Part shown: piece after piece, positions 1-5,678 of the stretch
Position numbering within the stretch: the first letter of the stretch is position 1
Layout of the letters: each line of letters opens with the position of its first letter
Source: JABWCE01 sp046154525
Lineage (GTDB): Bacteria; Bacteroidota; Bacteroidia; NS11-12g; UBA9320
DNA length: 5,678 nt
NCBI GenBank assembly: GCA_046154525.1
Contig: JBJXDS010000369.1
Span: 1-5,678 of the forward strand
Reading direction: 5' to 3'
Notes under the pieces: generated by a model
What the model was told of the DNA's origin: nothing
The model's input: only the letters and a program-made list of their open reading frames with translations
The model's database searches: none
Made by a program: the position numbers and the translations under genes

Positions 1-114
1 AACATATTTACCGCCAATAAAAGCAGTGTCTTTTATTACATTTTCAATAGCTTTGTCAATGTCTGGTTTAATGCTATTGTATTGGGCTTTTAAATCTACA
101 AATGGAATACGCAT
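1..114 (-). CDS. wlbC: DegT/DnrJ/EryC1/StrS aminotransferase, N-terminal fragment (WlbC/WbpE-like)
   Basis: Only the first 38 codons are inside the window; the gene runs off the left edge. The ATG at 112-114 opens a protein starting MRIPFVDLKAQYNSIKP, followed by DIDKAIENVI and then FIGGKYV near residues 32-38. This is the typical N-terminus of PLP-dependent sugar aminotransferases, which begin IPFVDLKAQY and reach a F-I-x-G-x-x-V segment about 35 residues in. The PLP lysine and the rest of the fold lie outside. The start is 4 bases after the acetyltransferase stop, with no Shine-Dalgarno sequence, so the two are very likely co-transcribed and translationally linked. Following a WlbA-like dehydrogenase and a WlbB-like acetyltransferase, its expected role is to put an amine on C3 of UDP-3-keto-N-acetylglucosaminuronic acid, using glutamate. 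Family assignment is fairly secure; the exact substrate is inferred from context. Confidence 0.85.
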   Translation of the reverse strand, partial: MRIPFVDLKAQYNSIKPDIDKAIENVIKDTAFIGGKYV

Positions 115-118
115 ATTT

Positions 119-592
119 TTATATTGAACGGATAAATTTTGCTGGGTTGCCTGCATAAATTCCAGGTTTGGTTATGTCCTTTGTTACTACTGACCCAGCA
201 CCAATTACTATATTATTACAAATAGAAACCGGAAGAATTGTGGCATTGGAGCCAATAGAAACATTGTTCCCTATTCGCGTAGATTTCCATTGTGATTTAT
301 CCCCTGCCGCAGGGCCACCAGAGGCAAAAATATCATTGATAAACATTACACCATGTCCTATAAAGCAATCTTCGCCTATCGTTACTAACTCGCAGATAAA
401 ACCATGCGACTGAACTTTTGTGCGGCTACCAATCGTTACATCCTTTTGTATTTCAACGAAAGGACCAATGAAGCAATCATTACCTATAGTGCAACCGTAT
501 AAATTTACCGGCTCAACAACGTTTACGTCATTACCAAAAACAACATCTTCTTTTATTAATGAATTATATTTATTTGGTGTGGCCATATTCAT
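119..592 (-). CDS. wlbB: Left-handed beta-helix sugar N-acetyltransferase (WlbB/WbpD-like)
   Basis: The 157-residue protein is built largely of hexapeptide repeats, for example CTIGNDCFIGPFVEI (residues 34-48), VTIGSRTKV (52-60), VTIGEDCFIG (70-79), TRIGNNVSIGSNATIL (105-120) and VIGAGSVVTKDI (129-140). It ends in the usual AGNPAKFIR cap (147-155). Such proteins are trimeric acetyl-CoA-dependent transferases. The MFIND segment (83-87), then a loop rich in Gly, Pro and Ala before the next coils, matches the position of the FTN-containing substrate loop of WlbB/WbpD. Those enzymes acetylate the C3 amine of UDP-GlcNAc3NA. It is somewhat shorter than the roughly 190-residue relatives I recall. 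The first ATG overlaps the stop of the upstream dehydrogenase by four bases (ATGA), which supports this start; a second in-frame ATG lies two codons on. Acyltransferase fold is secure; the 3-N-acetyl role rests on the motif and on the neighbours. Confidence 0.9.
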   Translation of the reverse strand: MNMATPNKYNSLIKEDVVFGNDVNVVEPVNLYGCTIGNDCFIGPFVEIQKDVTIGSRTKVQSHGFICELVTIGEDCFIGHGVMFINDIFASGGPAAGDKSQWKSTRIGNNVSIGSNATILPVSICNNIVIGAGSVVTKDITKPGIYAGNPAKFIRSI

Positions 593-1602
593 TTTTCTTT
601 TACAGAGGAATAAATTTTTTCAATAATTTCCACTGTTTTCAACCCTTCAAAGGAACTGGTACTGATGCTTGCATTCTTTTGTAAAACAGCTATGACATTG
701 TCATAAATTTGATCATGATTGCTCATTGAGCCCTGGTAATTACCATAATTATTAGCTGTATTTCCTTGTGGTAAATTTTCTATTTTATAACCATCAATAT
801 TTTGATATTCCAGTTCATTTAAATACTGACCACCAATTTTCACGGTTCCTTTTTCAGCAAATATTGTTAAGGAACCTTCCATGTTTTTACCATAGCTGTT
901 TACAGTATAATTAACAGTACCAACGGCTCCATTGGTAAATTCTAGTATCACCACACCGGTATCTTCAAATTCTATAATGCCCTTGTGTGCATAATTATTG
1001 GTGAATGCTTTGGCTGATTTCACGTCACCTATCATCCAATATAATAAATCTATGAAATGACTGAACTGTGTATAAAGCGTACCACCATCAAGGTTCTGTG
1101 TTCCTTTCCAGGAGTTGTGGTAGTAATCTTCATTCCTGTTCCAAAAGCAACTTAACTGAACACTATATATTTTACCAAGCTTCCCTTCGTCAATAATTTT
1201 TTTAACTGCCGCAACAGGCGGGTTGAACCTGTTTTGCTTTATAGAGAAAAGGCGTTTGTTGTTTCTTTCTGCCGCCTGAATCATTTTACCACAATCGGCC
1301 GCACTTAATGCCATTGGTTTTTCACATAATACATTGTACCCTGCATTCAAACATGCAATACTATGTTCTGCATGCAAACCATTAGGTGTACATATTGCTG
1401 CGACATCTATAACTATATCATCTGCCAATAATGATTCAAGTGAGTAATATACTTTGGCATTATACTTTGAGGCAAGTTCATCTGCTTTCTCTGTAGCGGT
1501 ATCACAAACTGCTGCAAGGATTCCCCTTTTTGAAATATGCTCTGCATGACGTTGTGCAATTCTGCCACAACCAATCAATGCAAAAGAAATAGTATTTCTC
1601 AT
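589..1602 (-). CDS. wlbA: UDP-N-acetylglucosaminuronate 3-dehydrogenase, WlbA/WbpB-like (Gfo/Idh/MocA family)
   Basis: The 337-residue cytosolic oxidoreductase has an N-terminal Rossmann domain with GCGRIA at 11-16, CTPNGLH at 71-77 and CEKPMA at 93-98 (Lys95 is the family's conserved lysine). A C-terminal substrate domain follows. Features that single out the WlbA/WbpB subgroup are KQNRFN (122-127), FWNRNEDYY (153-161), WKGT then LDGG (165-174), SHFIDLL with His182, EDTG (213-216) and KNMEGSLTIFAEKGTVKIGG (239-258). WlbA enzymes use NAD to oxidise C3 of UDP-GlcNAcA to the 3-keto form, and the conserved Lys and His form the active site. The start is 8 bases after the preceding gene's TAG, without a Shine-Dalgarno sequence; the end overlaps the acetyltransferase start by four bases. 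With the next two genes it forms the 3-dehydrogenase, acetyltransferase, aminotransferase set in Bordetella wlbABC order. A 3-dehydrogenase for a related uronic-acid nucleotide sugar is the main alternative. Confidence 0.92.
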   Translation of the reverse strand: MRNTISFALIGCGRIAQRHAEHISKRGILAAVCDTATEKADELASKYNAKVYYSLESLLADDIVIDVAAICTPNGLHAEHSIACLNAGYNVLCEKPMALSAADCGKMIQAAERNNKRLFSIKQNRFNPPVAAVKKIIDEGKLGKIYSVQLSCFWNRNEDYYHNSWKGTQNLDGGTLYTQFSHFIDLLYWMIGDVKSAKAFTNNYAHKGIIEFEDTGVVILEFTNGAVGTVNYTVNSYGKNMEGSLTIFAEKGTVKIGGQYLNELEYQNIDGYKIENLPQGNTANNYGNYQGSMSNHDQIYDNVIAVLQKNASISTSSFEGLKTVEIIEKIYSSVKEK

Positions 1603-1610
1603 AATTAGAA

Positions 1611-2534
1611 CTATTGAACTTCTAAAATATTCTCAACTGAGGCCCACAAATGATTTGTAGCCTGATAATAATTAAACAATTCAATGCTGGTATTAACTGA
1701 CTTTAAATTTAGATATAAATCAGACAAGCCATTAATACGCTTATCTAAACCTGAATTGTTTCCTGGAACTTCATCAAAGGGGTCTCTTGTTTTGTAATTA
1801 TATATACTTTTGCCATTTGCTTCTATATTAATACTGAATACTGATACGTCAGTATTGGAATCGATATCAATATTCAGACTGTTGTTTTCAGAATCCTCAA
1901 ATTTGCATATCCAGCTACTAACATTTTTTTCTGTTGCATTTGCATATGAAAAAGAAACTTTTTCAAAACTTAAATGTGTTGCTAAAGCGATAAAATGAAT
2001 GCCATAAAACCTAATTGCCCCTCCTCCATCTTCATGATTGCTTTTCCAGGTAATTAGCTGATTGCGGAAGTGGTGTGCTTTAAAATGCCATTGAATAAAA
2101 ACAGACAATAGATTTCCTTTGTTTAGGCTGATAACATTCTCCACATCTTTTAACCATTGTGCTTCAAGGAATGTATAGTTTATTCTGAAGTTTATTCCCT
2201 GATTAAAAATTGAAAGAAGAATATTGGTTGATTGAAGAGGAGACACAGCAATCGGCTTTTCCAGAATCAGGTGTTTGATATTGCTATAAAGCAAAACAAT
2301 ATTAAGTAATTTGAATTGTTCCTGTGGGGGTAAAGAGATAATTAATGTATCAATGTATGGTAGTAATTCATCAAGGTCTTTAGCCCAAAGAATACGGTGT
2401 TCATAACACAATAACTCTTTTCGTTGCAGAAACTTTTCTTTGGTTCTCTCCAAAAGAAAAACCTTTTCATCTACCTGCAATAATGCAGGCATATAACCAT
2501 ACAAACCAAATCCCGAACCAATAATACCCGTCAT
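1611..2534 (-). CDS. Divergent Gfo/Idh/MocA-family oxidoreductase, possible nucleotide-sugar ketoreductase
   Basis: The 307-residue protein has the family layout but is poorly conserved and shorter than most members. Visible marks are an N-terminal glycine-rich dinucleotide loop GIIGSGFGLYGYMPAL (3-18), a LEKPIA motif at 91-96 with conserved Lys93, TWKSNHEDGGG at 162-172, and a GIHFIALA helix placing His180 where the family has its active-site histidine. So both catalytic-type residues are kept and the protein is probably active. It lacks the KQNR and FWNR signatures of its WlbA-like neighbour, so it is not a recent duplicate. It starts 7 bases after the methyltransferase stop and ends 8 bases before the WlbA-like gene. 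Family members such as KijD10 act as sugar ketoreductases, so reduction of the methylated CDP-keto-sugar is a reasonable guess, but substrate and reaction cannot be read from the sequence. A dehydrogenase in another sugar pathway is possible. Confidence 0.8.
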   Translation of the reverse strand: MTGIIGSGFGLYGYMPALLQVDEKVFLLERTKEKFLQRKELLCYEHRILWAKDLDELLPYIDTLIISLPPQEQFKLLNIVLLYSNIKHLILEKPIAVSPLQSTNILLSIFNQGINFRINYTFLEAQWLKDVENVISLNKGNLLSVFIQWHFKAHHFRNQLITWKSNHEDGGGAIRFYGIHFIALATHLSFEKVSFSYANATEKNVSSWICKFEDSENNSLNIDIDSNTDVSVFSINIEANGKSIYNYKTRDPFDEVPGNNSGLDKRINGLSDLYLNLKSVNTSIELFNYYQATNHLWASVENILEVQ

Positions 2535-2541
2535 GATTTTC

Positions 2542-3756
2542 TTATTTCAGAATATTTAGCAGTTCGCCAGTAAAACCATTCGCCTTTAAATAATTGGCTA
2601 TTTCCATTTCTATATGCCATGCGAGATTTAAAATTACTTTTTCATCCTTCAATGTTTTAAATAACTCTTCATCAGACATGATGGGTATCCTTGTGCCCGG
2701 TAAATAATTGCCTATTTTCATAGAACCCGGTTTTTCATATGCAGCGGAAATTAAATCCACGTCAAGATTCAGCATCTTAACCAATATTGCCGCCCTTCCA
2801 GGAAATGCTTTTGCTTTTAACTTTCCGTGAAGCTTTACTTTCTCAACAATGGTTTCCCTCATATTTACCTTCCATAGTTCAATCTTTTCCCTCATGGTCG
2901 TGAATTGGTCAAAGAAATGTGATTCCCTTTCCAATACTGCTGCTTCATCAATTTTTTTTGAAACAATATTGTTACCCATGATTACTCTGATGTTTCCACC
3001 ATATCTTGAAGGAAAATCAACACCCACTAAATTAAGTCCCAGAGATTTTGCAATGAACCTAAATGATTTGTAGCTATAAGTTCTTGGATGTTCATGATAG
3101 AATGTATCGAATTGAAATTTGGCAAGTACAGCTCCGAGATAATGATTTTCAATTACAATGATGGTGTCTTTATGCAACAATAATTTTAAAGCATCAATTA
3201 CTTCTTCCAAATCTTCAATGTGTGCAAAAACATTGGTAAAAGTAATTATGTCAGGCTGGCTAGAGTTTTCCAAAAACTGCTTCGCAGTTTCAACTGAAAA
3301 GAAACCATTGATTAAATTATGCCCATTAGATTTTGCATCCATCCAGGCATCTGTTGGTTCAATACCATAAGTTATTGCTCCTTTTGCTTTAAAGAAATTC
3401 AGTAAACTGCCATCATTACATCCGATATCCAATACTTTTTTGTTTTGTAAATTACCTTTTATCTCAATTACATCTTCCACCAATACCTGCATTCCATTTA
3501 ATACATCAGCAGTGAACCTCGCCCTATAGTGATAGGTTTTTGGGAAAAGCTCTGCTTTGGGTATCTGATATTTTTGATGTGCTGTATAGCAATTTATACA
3601 ATAGGCAATATCAATAGGATACTCGTTACAGACCCAATTACTGTCAACTGGAACCAAATCATCACACATTGGATGTAATCCCAAATCCAGTACATCGATT
3701 AAATTGGTGTTTTGACACACTTCACATTTTGTAATTCTTATAAGTTGACTGCTCAT
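2542..3756 (-). CDS. SAM-dependent sugar C-methyltransferase (TylC3/NovU-type, three-domain)
   Basis: The 404-residue length is normal for this family, and three parts are visible. The N-terminal zinc-binding domain has CEVC (Cys11, Cys14) and YCINC (Cys53, Cys56), with the family's LDLGLHPMCDDLVP between them. The central class I methyltransferase domain has the SAM loop VLDIGCNDGSLL at 108-119 and FTNVFAHIED at 173-182. The C-terminal domain has EKPGSMKIGNYLPGTRIPI near 341-359. DTFYHEHPRTYS at 217-228 matches the active-site Y-H-E-H stretch that the TcaB9 structure work assigns to catalysis (here Tyr220, Glu222, His223). Characterised members methylate ring carbon of NDP-4-keto-6-deoxyhexoses, usually C3, using the adjacent ketone for proton abstraction. 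RfbG, encoded just upstream, makes such a ketone on CDP, so the likely substrate is CDP-4-keto-6-deoxyglucose or a derivative; this is inferred. The start, close before the first CxxC as is usual, lacks a Shine-Dalgarno sequence. Confidence 0.9.
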   Translation of the reverse strand: MSSQLIRITKCEVCQNTNLIDVLDLGLHPMCDDLVPVDSNWVCNEYPIDIAYCINCYTAHQKYQIPKAELFPKTYHYRARFTADVLNGMQVLVEDVIEIKGNLQNKKVLDIGCNDGSLLNFFKAKGAITYGIEPTDAWMDAKSNGHNLINGFFSVETAKQFLENSSQPDIITFTNVFAHIEDLEEVIDALKLLLHKDTIIVIENHYLGAVLAKFQFDTFYHEHPRTYSYKSFRFIAKSLGLNLVGVDFPSRYGGNIRVIMGNNIVSKKIDEAAVLERESHFFDQFTTMREKIELWKVNMRETIVEKVKLHGKLKAKAFPGRAAILVKMLNLDVDLISAAYEKPGSMKIGNYLPGTRIPIMSDEELFKTLKDEKVILNLAWHIEMEIANYLKANGFTGELLNILK

Positions 3757-3913
3757 TTAAAAAATATTTTGAAAGATAACTGACTATTTTAATTTATTGT
3801 ATATTGGTAATTTATTTAAGCTGCTTAATTGCCAACACTCAATAAAGCATATCCTTTTGATGTTTAATTTAAAACTCTGTATTAAAAACCGGAATAATAC
3901 TTGTAATTTTTTT
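3757..3913. other. 157-bp intergenic gap, AT-rich, possible promoter region
   Basis: This is the only non-coding gap longer than 26 bases in the window. It holds no ORF or RNA gene that I can recognise. It contains short inverted repeats, listed separately. The other junctions downstream are 8 bases or less, so the gap is the natural place for an internal promoter or a transcript end. No convincing Bacteroidota promoter (TTTG, then TAnnTTTG about 19-21 bases later) was found. The best -7-like match on the minus strand is TATCTTTC at 3771-3778, and it has no partner at -33. Confidence 0.4.
3816..3828. repeat. Perfect 13-bp palindrome TTAAGC-T-GCTTAA
   Basis: Two 6-base arms, TTAAGC and GCTTAA, flank one central base, about 60 bp before the methyltransferase start. 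The one-base centre is too small for an RNA hairpin loop but fits a DNA site for a dimeric regulator. No second copy was noticed in the window, and no regulator is encoded here, so any function is speculative. Confidence 0.25.
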
Positions 3914-3919
3914 TTACAA
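3879..3919 (-). repeat. Two back-to-back short inverted repeats at the rfbG stop, possible weak terminator
   Basis: Read on the minus strand, TTGTAA, seven A, TTACAA (3901-3919) spans the rfbG stop codon. It is followed directly by GTATTA, ten bases, TAATAC (3879-3900). Both have perfect 6-base arms. In RNA they could form small AT-rich hairpins near the end of the rfbG message. The stems are weak and no long U-run follows the second one, so a terminator role is doubtful. In sequence this AT-rich, short palindromes also arise by chance. Confidence 0.3.
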
Positions 3920-4993
3920 CTCATTAAATTCCTCTATTGATCTAAATGTATAATTAACTATTGATGATTTGTCATTGAAATACTGCTTATACCACTTGAT
4001 TGTTTTTTCAATGGCAACTGCGGCATTCATCTTTGGTGACCAATCCAAGTTGTTGACAGTCTTAGTAATATCAAGCATTAAAAGATTGGCTTCATGGGGC
4101 TGATTTAACTGCTCTGGGGTATGATATGTACCTGTACCCCATAGATTAATTACTTGTTTTACCAATCCGTCTACTGTTAGGTTATCTTCAAGTTGTGGTC
4201 CAAAATTCCAGGCTCCAGTATATTCTCCAGGGTTTTTGTACATCTTGGCCCCCAAATGTAAATATCCCGAAAGTGGTTCCAATACATGTTGCCAAGGTCT
4301 CACTGCACTAGGATTCCTTACAATAATTGTTTCATCGTTTTTTAGTGCCTTAATTACATCGGGAATAATTCTGTCTTTAGACCAATCACCCCCTCCAATT
4401 ACATTTCCTGCTCTTGCACTAGCAATGTCTTTTTTGTGCGCTGAATAATCATTAACATTAAAAAAAGAATTACGATAACTGTTGATAATTAACTCTGAAC
4501 ACGCTTTACTTGCACTATACAAATCATAGCCACCTAAGCGGTCATCTTCTTTATAGGCGTAATTTAATTCAAGGTTCTCATATACTTTATCGGTAGTTAT
4601 TAATATTACAACGCAAGGTTGTTCGAGTTTTCTGACTGCATCCAAAACATAAGCAGTACCAGTTGCATTTACTTCAATTGTTTCTGAAGGCTTTTCATAA
4701 GCTAAACGAACAAGTGGTTGTGCAGCGAGATGAATGATAAAATCGGGTTTAAAATCTAATATTTCTTTTTCAATCCTTTTTTTATTTCTAATATCAGCAA
4801 TTATTGATTCACATAAATTATTGCCTTTAATGAGATTATATAAATCAAAACTATTTTCAGGTTCTAATGCATACCCTTTAATATTTGCCCCTAATATATG
4901 AAGCCAACTAATAAGCCAACTGCCTTTAAATCCCGTATGACCAGTTATAAAAACTTTTTTATTTTTGTAAATTTTTTCTAAATTTATTGGCAT
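3914..4993 (-). CDS. rfbG: CDP-glucose 4,6-dehydratase (RfbG, extended SDR family)
   Basis: The 359-residue cytosolic enzyme, of normal length for RfbG, converts CDP-D-glucose to CDP-4-keto-6-deoxy-D-glucose with tightly bound NAD. It opens with VFITGHTGFKGSWL (14-27), the NAD loop in the form typical of this subgroup, followed by HLAAQPLVR (88-96), TTDKVYEN (133-140, the TDK variant of the catalytic threonine region), YSASK (Tyr159 and Lys163), SARAGNVIGGGDW (192-204) and RPWQHVLEPLSGYL (232-245). The last two blocks separate RfbG from dTDP-glucose (RfbB) and GDP-mannose dehydratases. It starts 26 bases after the glycosyltransferase stop and ends in a run of nine A that includes its TAA. The usual partner rfbF (glucose-1-phosphate cytidylyltransferase) is not adjacent, nor is the rfbH dehydratase of the 3,6-dideoxyhexose route. 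The following methyltransferase suggests the keto-sugar goes to a branched 6-deoxyhexose. Confidence 0.96.
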   Translation of the reverse strand: MPINLEKIYKNKKVFITGHTGFKGSWLISWLHILGANIKGYALEPENSFDLYNLIKGNNLCESIIADIRNKKRIEKEILDFKPDFIIHLAAQPLVRLAYEKPSETIEVNATGTAYVLDAVRKLEQPCVVILITTDKVYENLELNYAYKEDDRLGGYDLYSASKACSELIINSYRNSFFNVNDYSAHKKDIASARAGNVIGGGDWSKDRIIPDVIKALKNDETIIVRNPSAVRPWQHVLEPLSGYLHLGAKMYKNPGEYTGAWNFGPQLEDNLTVDGLVKQVINLWGTGTYHTPEQLNQPHEANLLMLDITKTVNNLDWSPKMNAAVAIEKTIKWYKQYFNDKSSIVNYTFRSIEEFNEL

Positions 4994-5019
4994 TGTCTAA
5001 AGAGTTTAAATACAAATAT

Positions 5020-5678
5020 TTAATTAAGAATTTTTGTTATTAATTTTTTAAATTTATCAAGGTTTATTTCAATTTCAATGTTACGTTTTGTAATATCATT
5101 TTCAATTATGGGTATTTCCCCCTCCCCAAAAAAATAATGATACTTCAGCTTATTTGCATTAGCAAGCGACCAAATAAATGTATCAAAATAATTAGGAGAA
5201 AAAATATTAACAACAGTGCAGCCTTCATTGCAAAAGAGAATATTACCCAATCCGCTGCCGTGGGGTCCTATAACACATTCTACTTTTCCGAAAATATAAA
5301 CTTTTTCAGCTATTGAATAGTCTTCACAATAAATTTTTTGGAATCCGAATTTCTCAAGCAAATGAAATAATTCCTCCTCATTAATAAAGTTTCTTCCTGT
5401 TTTATTTCGTCTTGAAATGTACAATCTTGAATTTTGTTTTGCAAATTTTGAATCAAGTTTTTTTTTATTTATATCTTCATTTTGAAACATTTCTTTAACT
5501 TCATCACAAACCCATTTGTTTACTGTACCATGTTTATTTGGATAGGAGGGTACATACAAATTTTCTGTTTGAATATGAAAGTCAGGATTTTTAAATGTAT
5601 TTATTAATTCAATATTATTTAGATTAAATTTTGCTAAAGTTTCTTTCTGAAAATCCAAATCATCATGATTAAGAATTA
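5020..5678 (-). CDS. GT61-family (DUF563) glycosyltransferase, C-terminal part
   Basis: The reading frame is open to the right edge, so the N-terminus lies outside; about 218 residues are visible. The GT61 marks occur in order: LYVPSYPN; SRLYISRRNKTGRNFINEEEL (5367-5429), the family's R-N-x-x-N-E-x-E-L block; a GFQKIYCED stretch; and the core VIGPHGSGLGNILFCNEG, where GPHG and the following Asn are the strongest signature. Bacterial members occur in capsule and lipopolysaccharide clusters and transfer a sugar from a nucleotide donor; donor and acceptor cannot be predicted here. A TTG at 5656-5658 could be taken as a start, but the frame continues upstream (ILNHDD before it) and the family is longer than 212 residues, so a truncated start there is unlikely. 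Hand-counted G+C is about 27% over 5041-5640, lowest in the window. A run of nine A (5458-5466) encodes KKK. Confidence 0.85.
   Translation of the reverse strand, partial: ILNHDDLDFQKETLAKFNLNNIELINTFKNPDFHIQTENLYVPSYPNKHGTVNKWVCDEVKEMFQNEDINKKKLDSKFAKQNSRLYISRRNKTGRNFINEEELFHLLEKFGFQKIYCEDYSIAEKVYIFGKVECVIGPHGSGLGNILFCNEGCTVVNIFSPNYFDTFIWSLANANKLKYHYFFGEGEIPIIENDITKRNIEIEINLDKFKKLITKILN

Noticed and set aside
168..413. Plus-strand ORF of 81 codons opposite the acetyltransferase, and similar short plus-strand ORFs at 420-626, 1810-1998, 2849-3073, 3158-3370 and 4236-4448
   Set aside because: Each lies within or largely opposite a well-supported minus-strand gene, has no recognisable domain, and is best explained as an antisense shadow.
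3771..3778. TATCTTTC on the minus strand as a Bacteroidota -7 box (TAnnTTTG) for the methyltransferase
   Set aside because: The last base does not match, no TTG lies at the expected distance upstream, and the resulting leader would be only about ten bases. It is mentioned only as the best of weak matches.
3914..4993. Identification of the dehydratase as dTDP-glucose (RfbB) or GDP-mannose 4,6-dehydratase
   Set aside because: The GHTGFKGSWL, TTDKVYEN and RPWQHVLEPL blocks are those of RfbG; RfbB normally has a GGAGFIG-type loop and a different C-terminal pattern.
4994..5019. AATATTTG on the minus strand in the 26-base gap before rfbG as a promoter -7 box
   Set aside because: The first base is wrong, no -33 element is visible, and the gap is short enough for simple read-through from the upstream gene.
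5656..5658. TTG as the start codon of the glycosyltransferase
   Set aside because: The frame is open through the right edge with no stop before the TTG, and a GT61 enzyme of only 212 residues would lack its N-terminal part. It is better read as a gene cut by the window.
1..5678. tRNA, rRNA, CRISPR array, insertion sequence or phage-type element
   Set aside because: Coding sequence fills almost the whole window, and no transposase, integrase, long direct or terminal repeat, or tRNA-like fold was noticed in the small gaps.

Overview
The window looks like part of a surface-polysaccharide (O-antigen or capsule type) gene cluster from a bacterium of the phylum Bacteroidota. This assignment is inferred from low G+C (roughly 27-38% by hand count of sampled lines), tightly packed co-directional genes, start codons without a clear Shine-Dalgarno sequence, and protein sequences typical of Bacteroidota polysaccharide loci. 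No ribosomal or other marker gene is present, so the genus cannot be given.

All seven recognisable genes lie on the minus strand, so transcription runs from high to low coordinates. In that order they are: (1) the C-terminal part of a GT61-family (DUF563) glycosyltransferase, cut by the right edge; (2) rfbG, CDP-glucose 4,6-dehydratase; (3) after a 157-bp AT-rich gap with several short inverted repeats, a zinc-motif sugar C-methyltransferase of the TylC3/NovU type; (4) a short, divergent Gfo/Idh/MocA-family oxidoreductase; (5) a WlbA/WbpB-like nucleotide-sugar 3-dehydrogenase, also Gfo/Idh/MocA; (6) a left-handed beta-helix N-acetyltransferase of the WlbB/WbpD type; (7) the first 38 codons of a DegT/DnrJ/EryC1/StrS aminotransferase (WlbC/WbpE type), cut by the left edge. 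Genes 3 to 7 are separated by 7, 8, -4 and 4 bases, so they are probably one transcription unit.

Two nucleotide-sugar modules are visible. Genes 5-7 have the composition and order of Bordetella wlbA-wlbB-wlbC. They should oxidise C3 of UDP-N-acetylglucosaminuronic acid, transaminate it and acetylate the new amine, giving UDP-2,3-diacetamido-2,3-dideoxy-glucuronic acid. Genes 2-4 suggest a second sugar: RfbG makes CDP-4-keto-6-deoxyglucose, the methyltransferase may add a methyl branch to the ring, and the divergent oxidoreductase may reduce the remaining ketone. The product would be a branched 6-deoxyhexose on CDP. This second pathway is inference and is the most interesting part of the window. 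The glycosyltransferase would then transfer one of the cluster's sugars.

No RNA gene, insertion sequence, CRISPR array, attachment site or origin was seen. Apart from the 157-bp gap there is no sizeable non-coding stretch.
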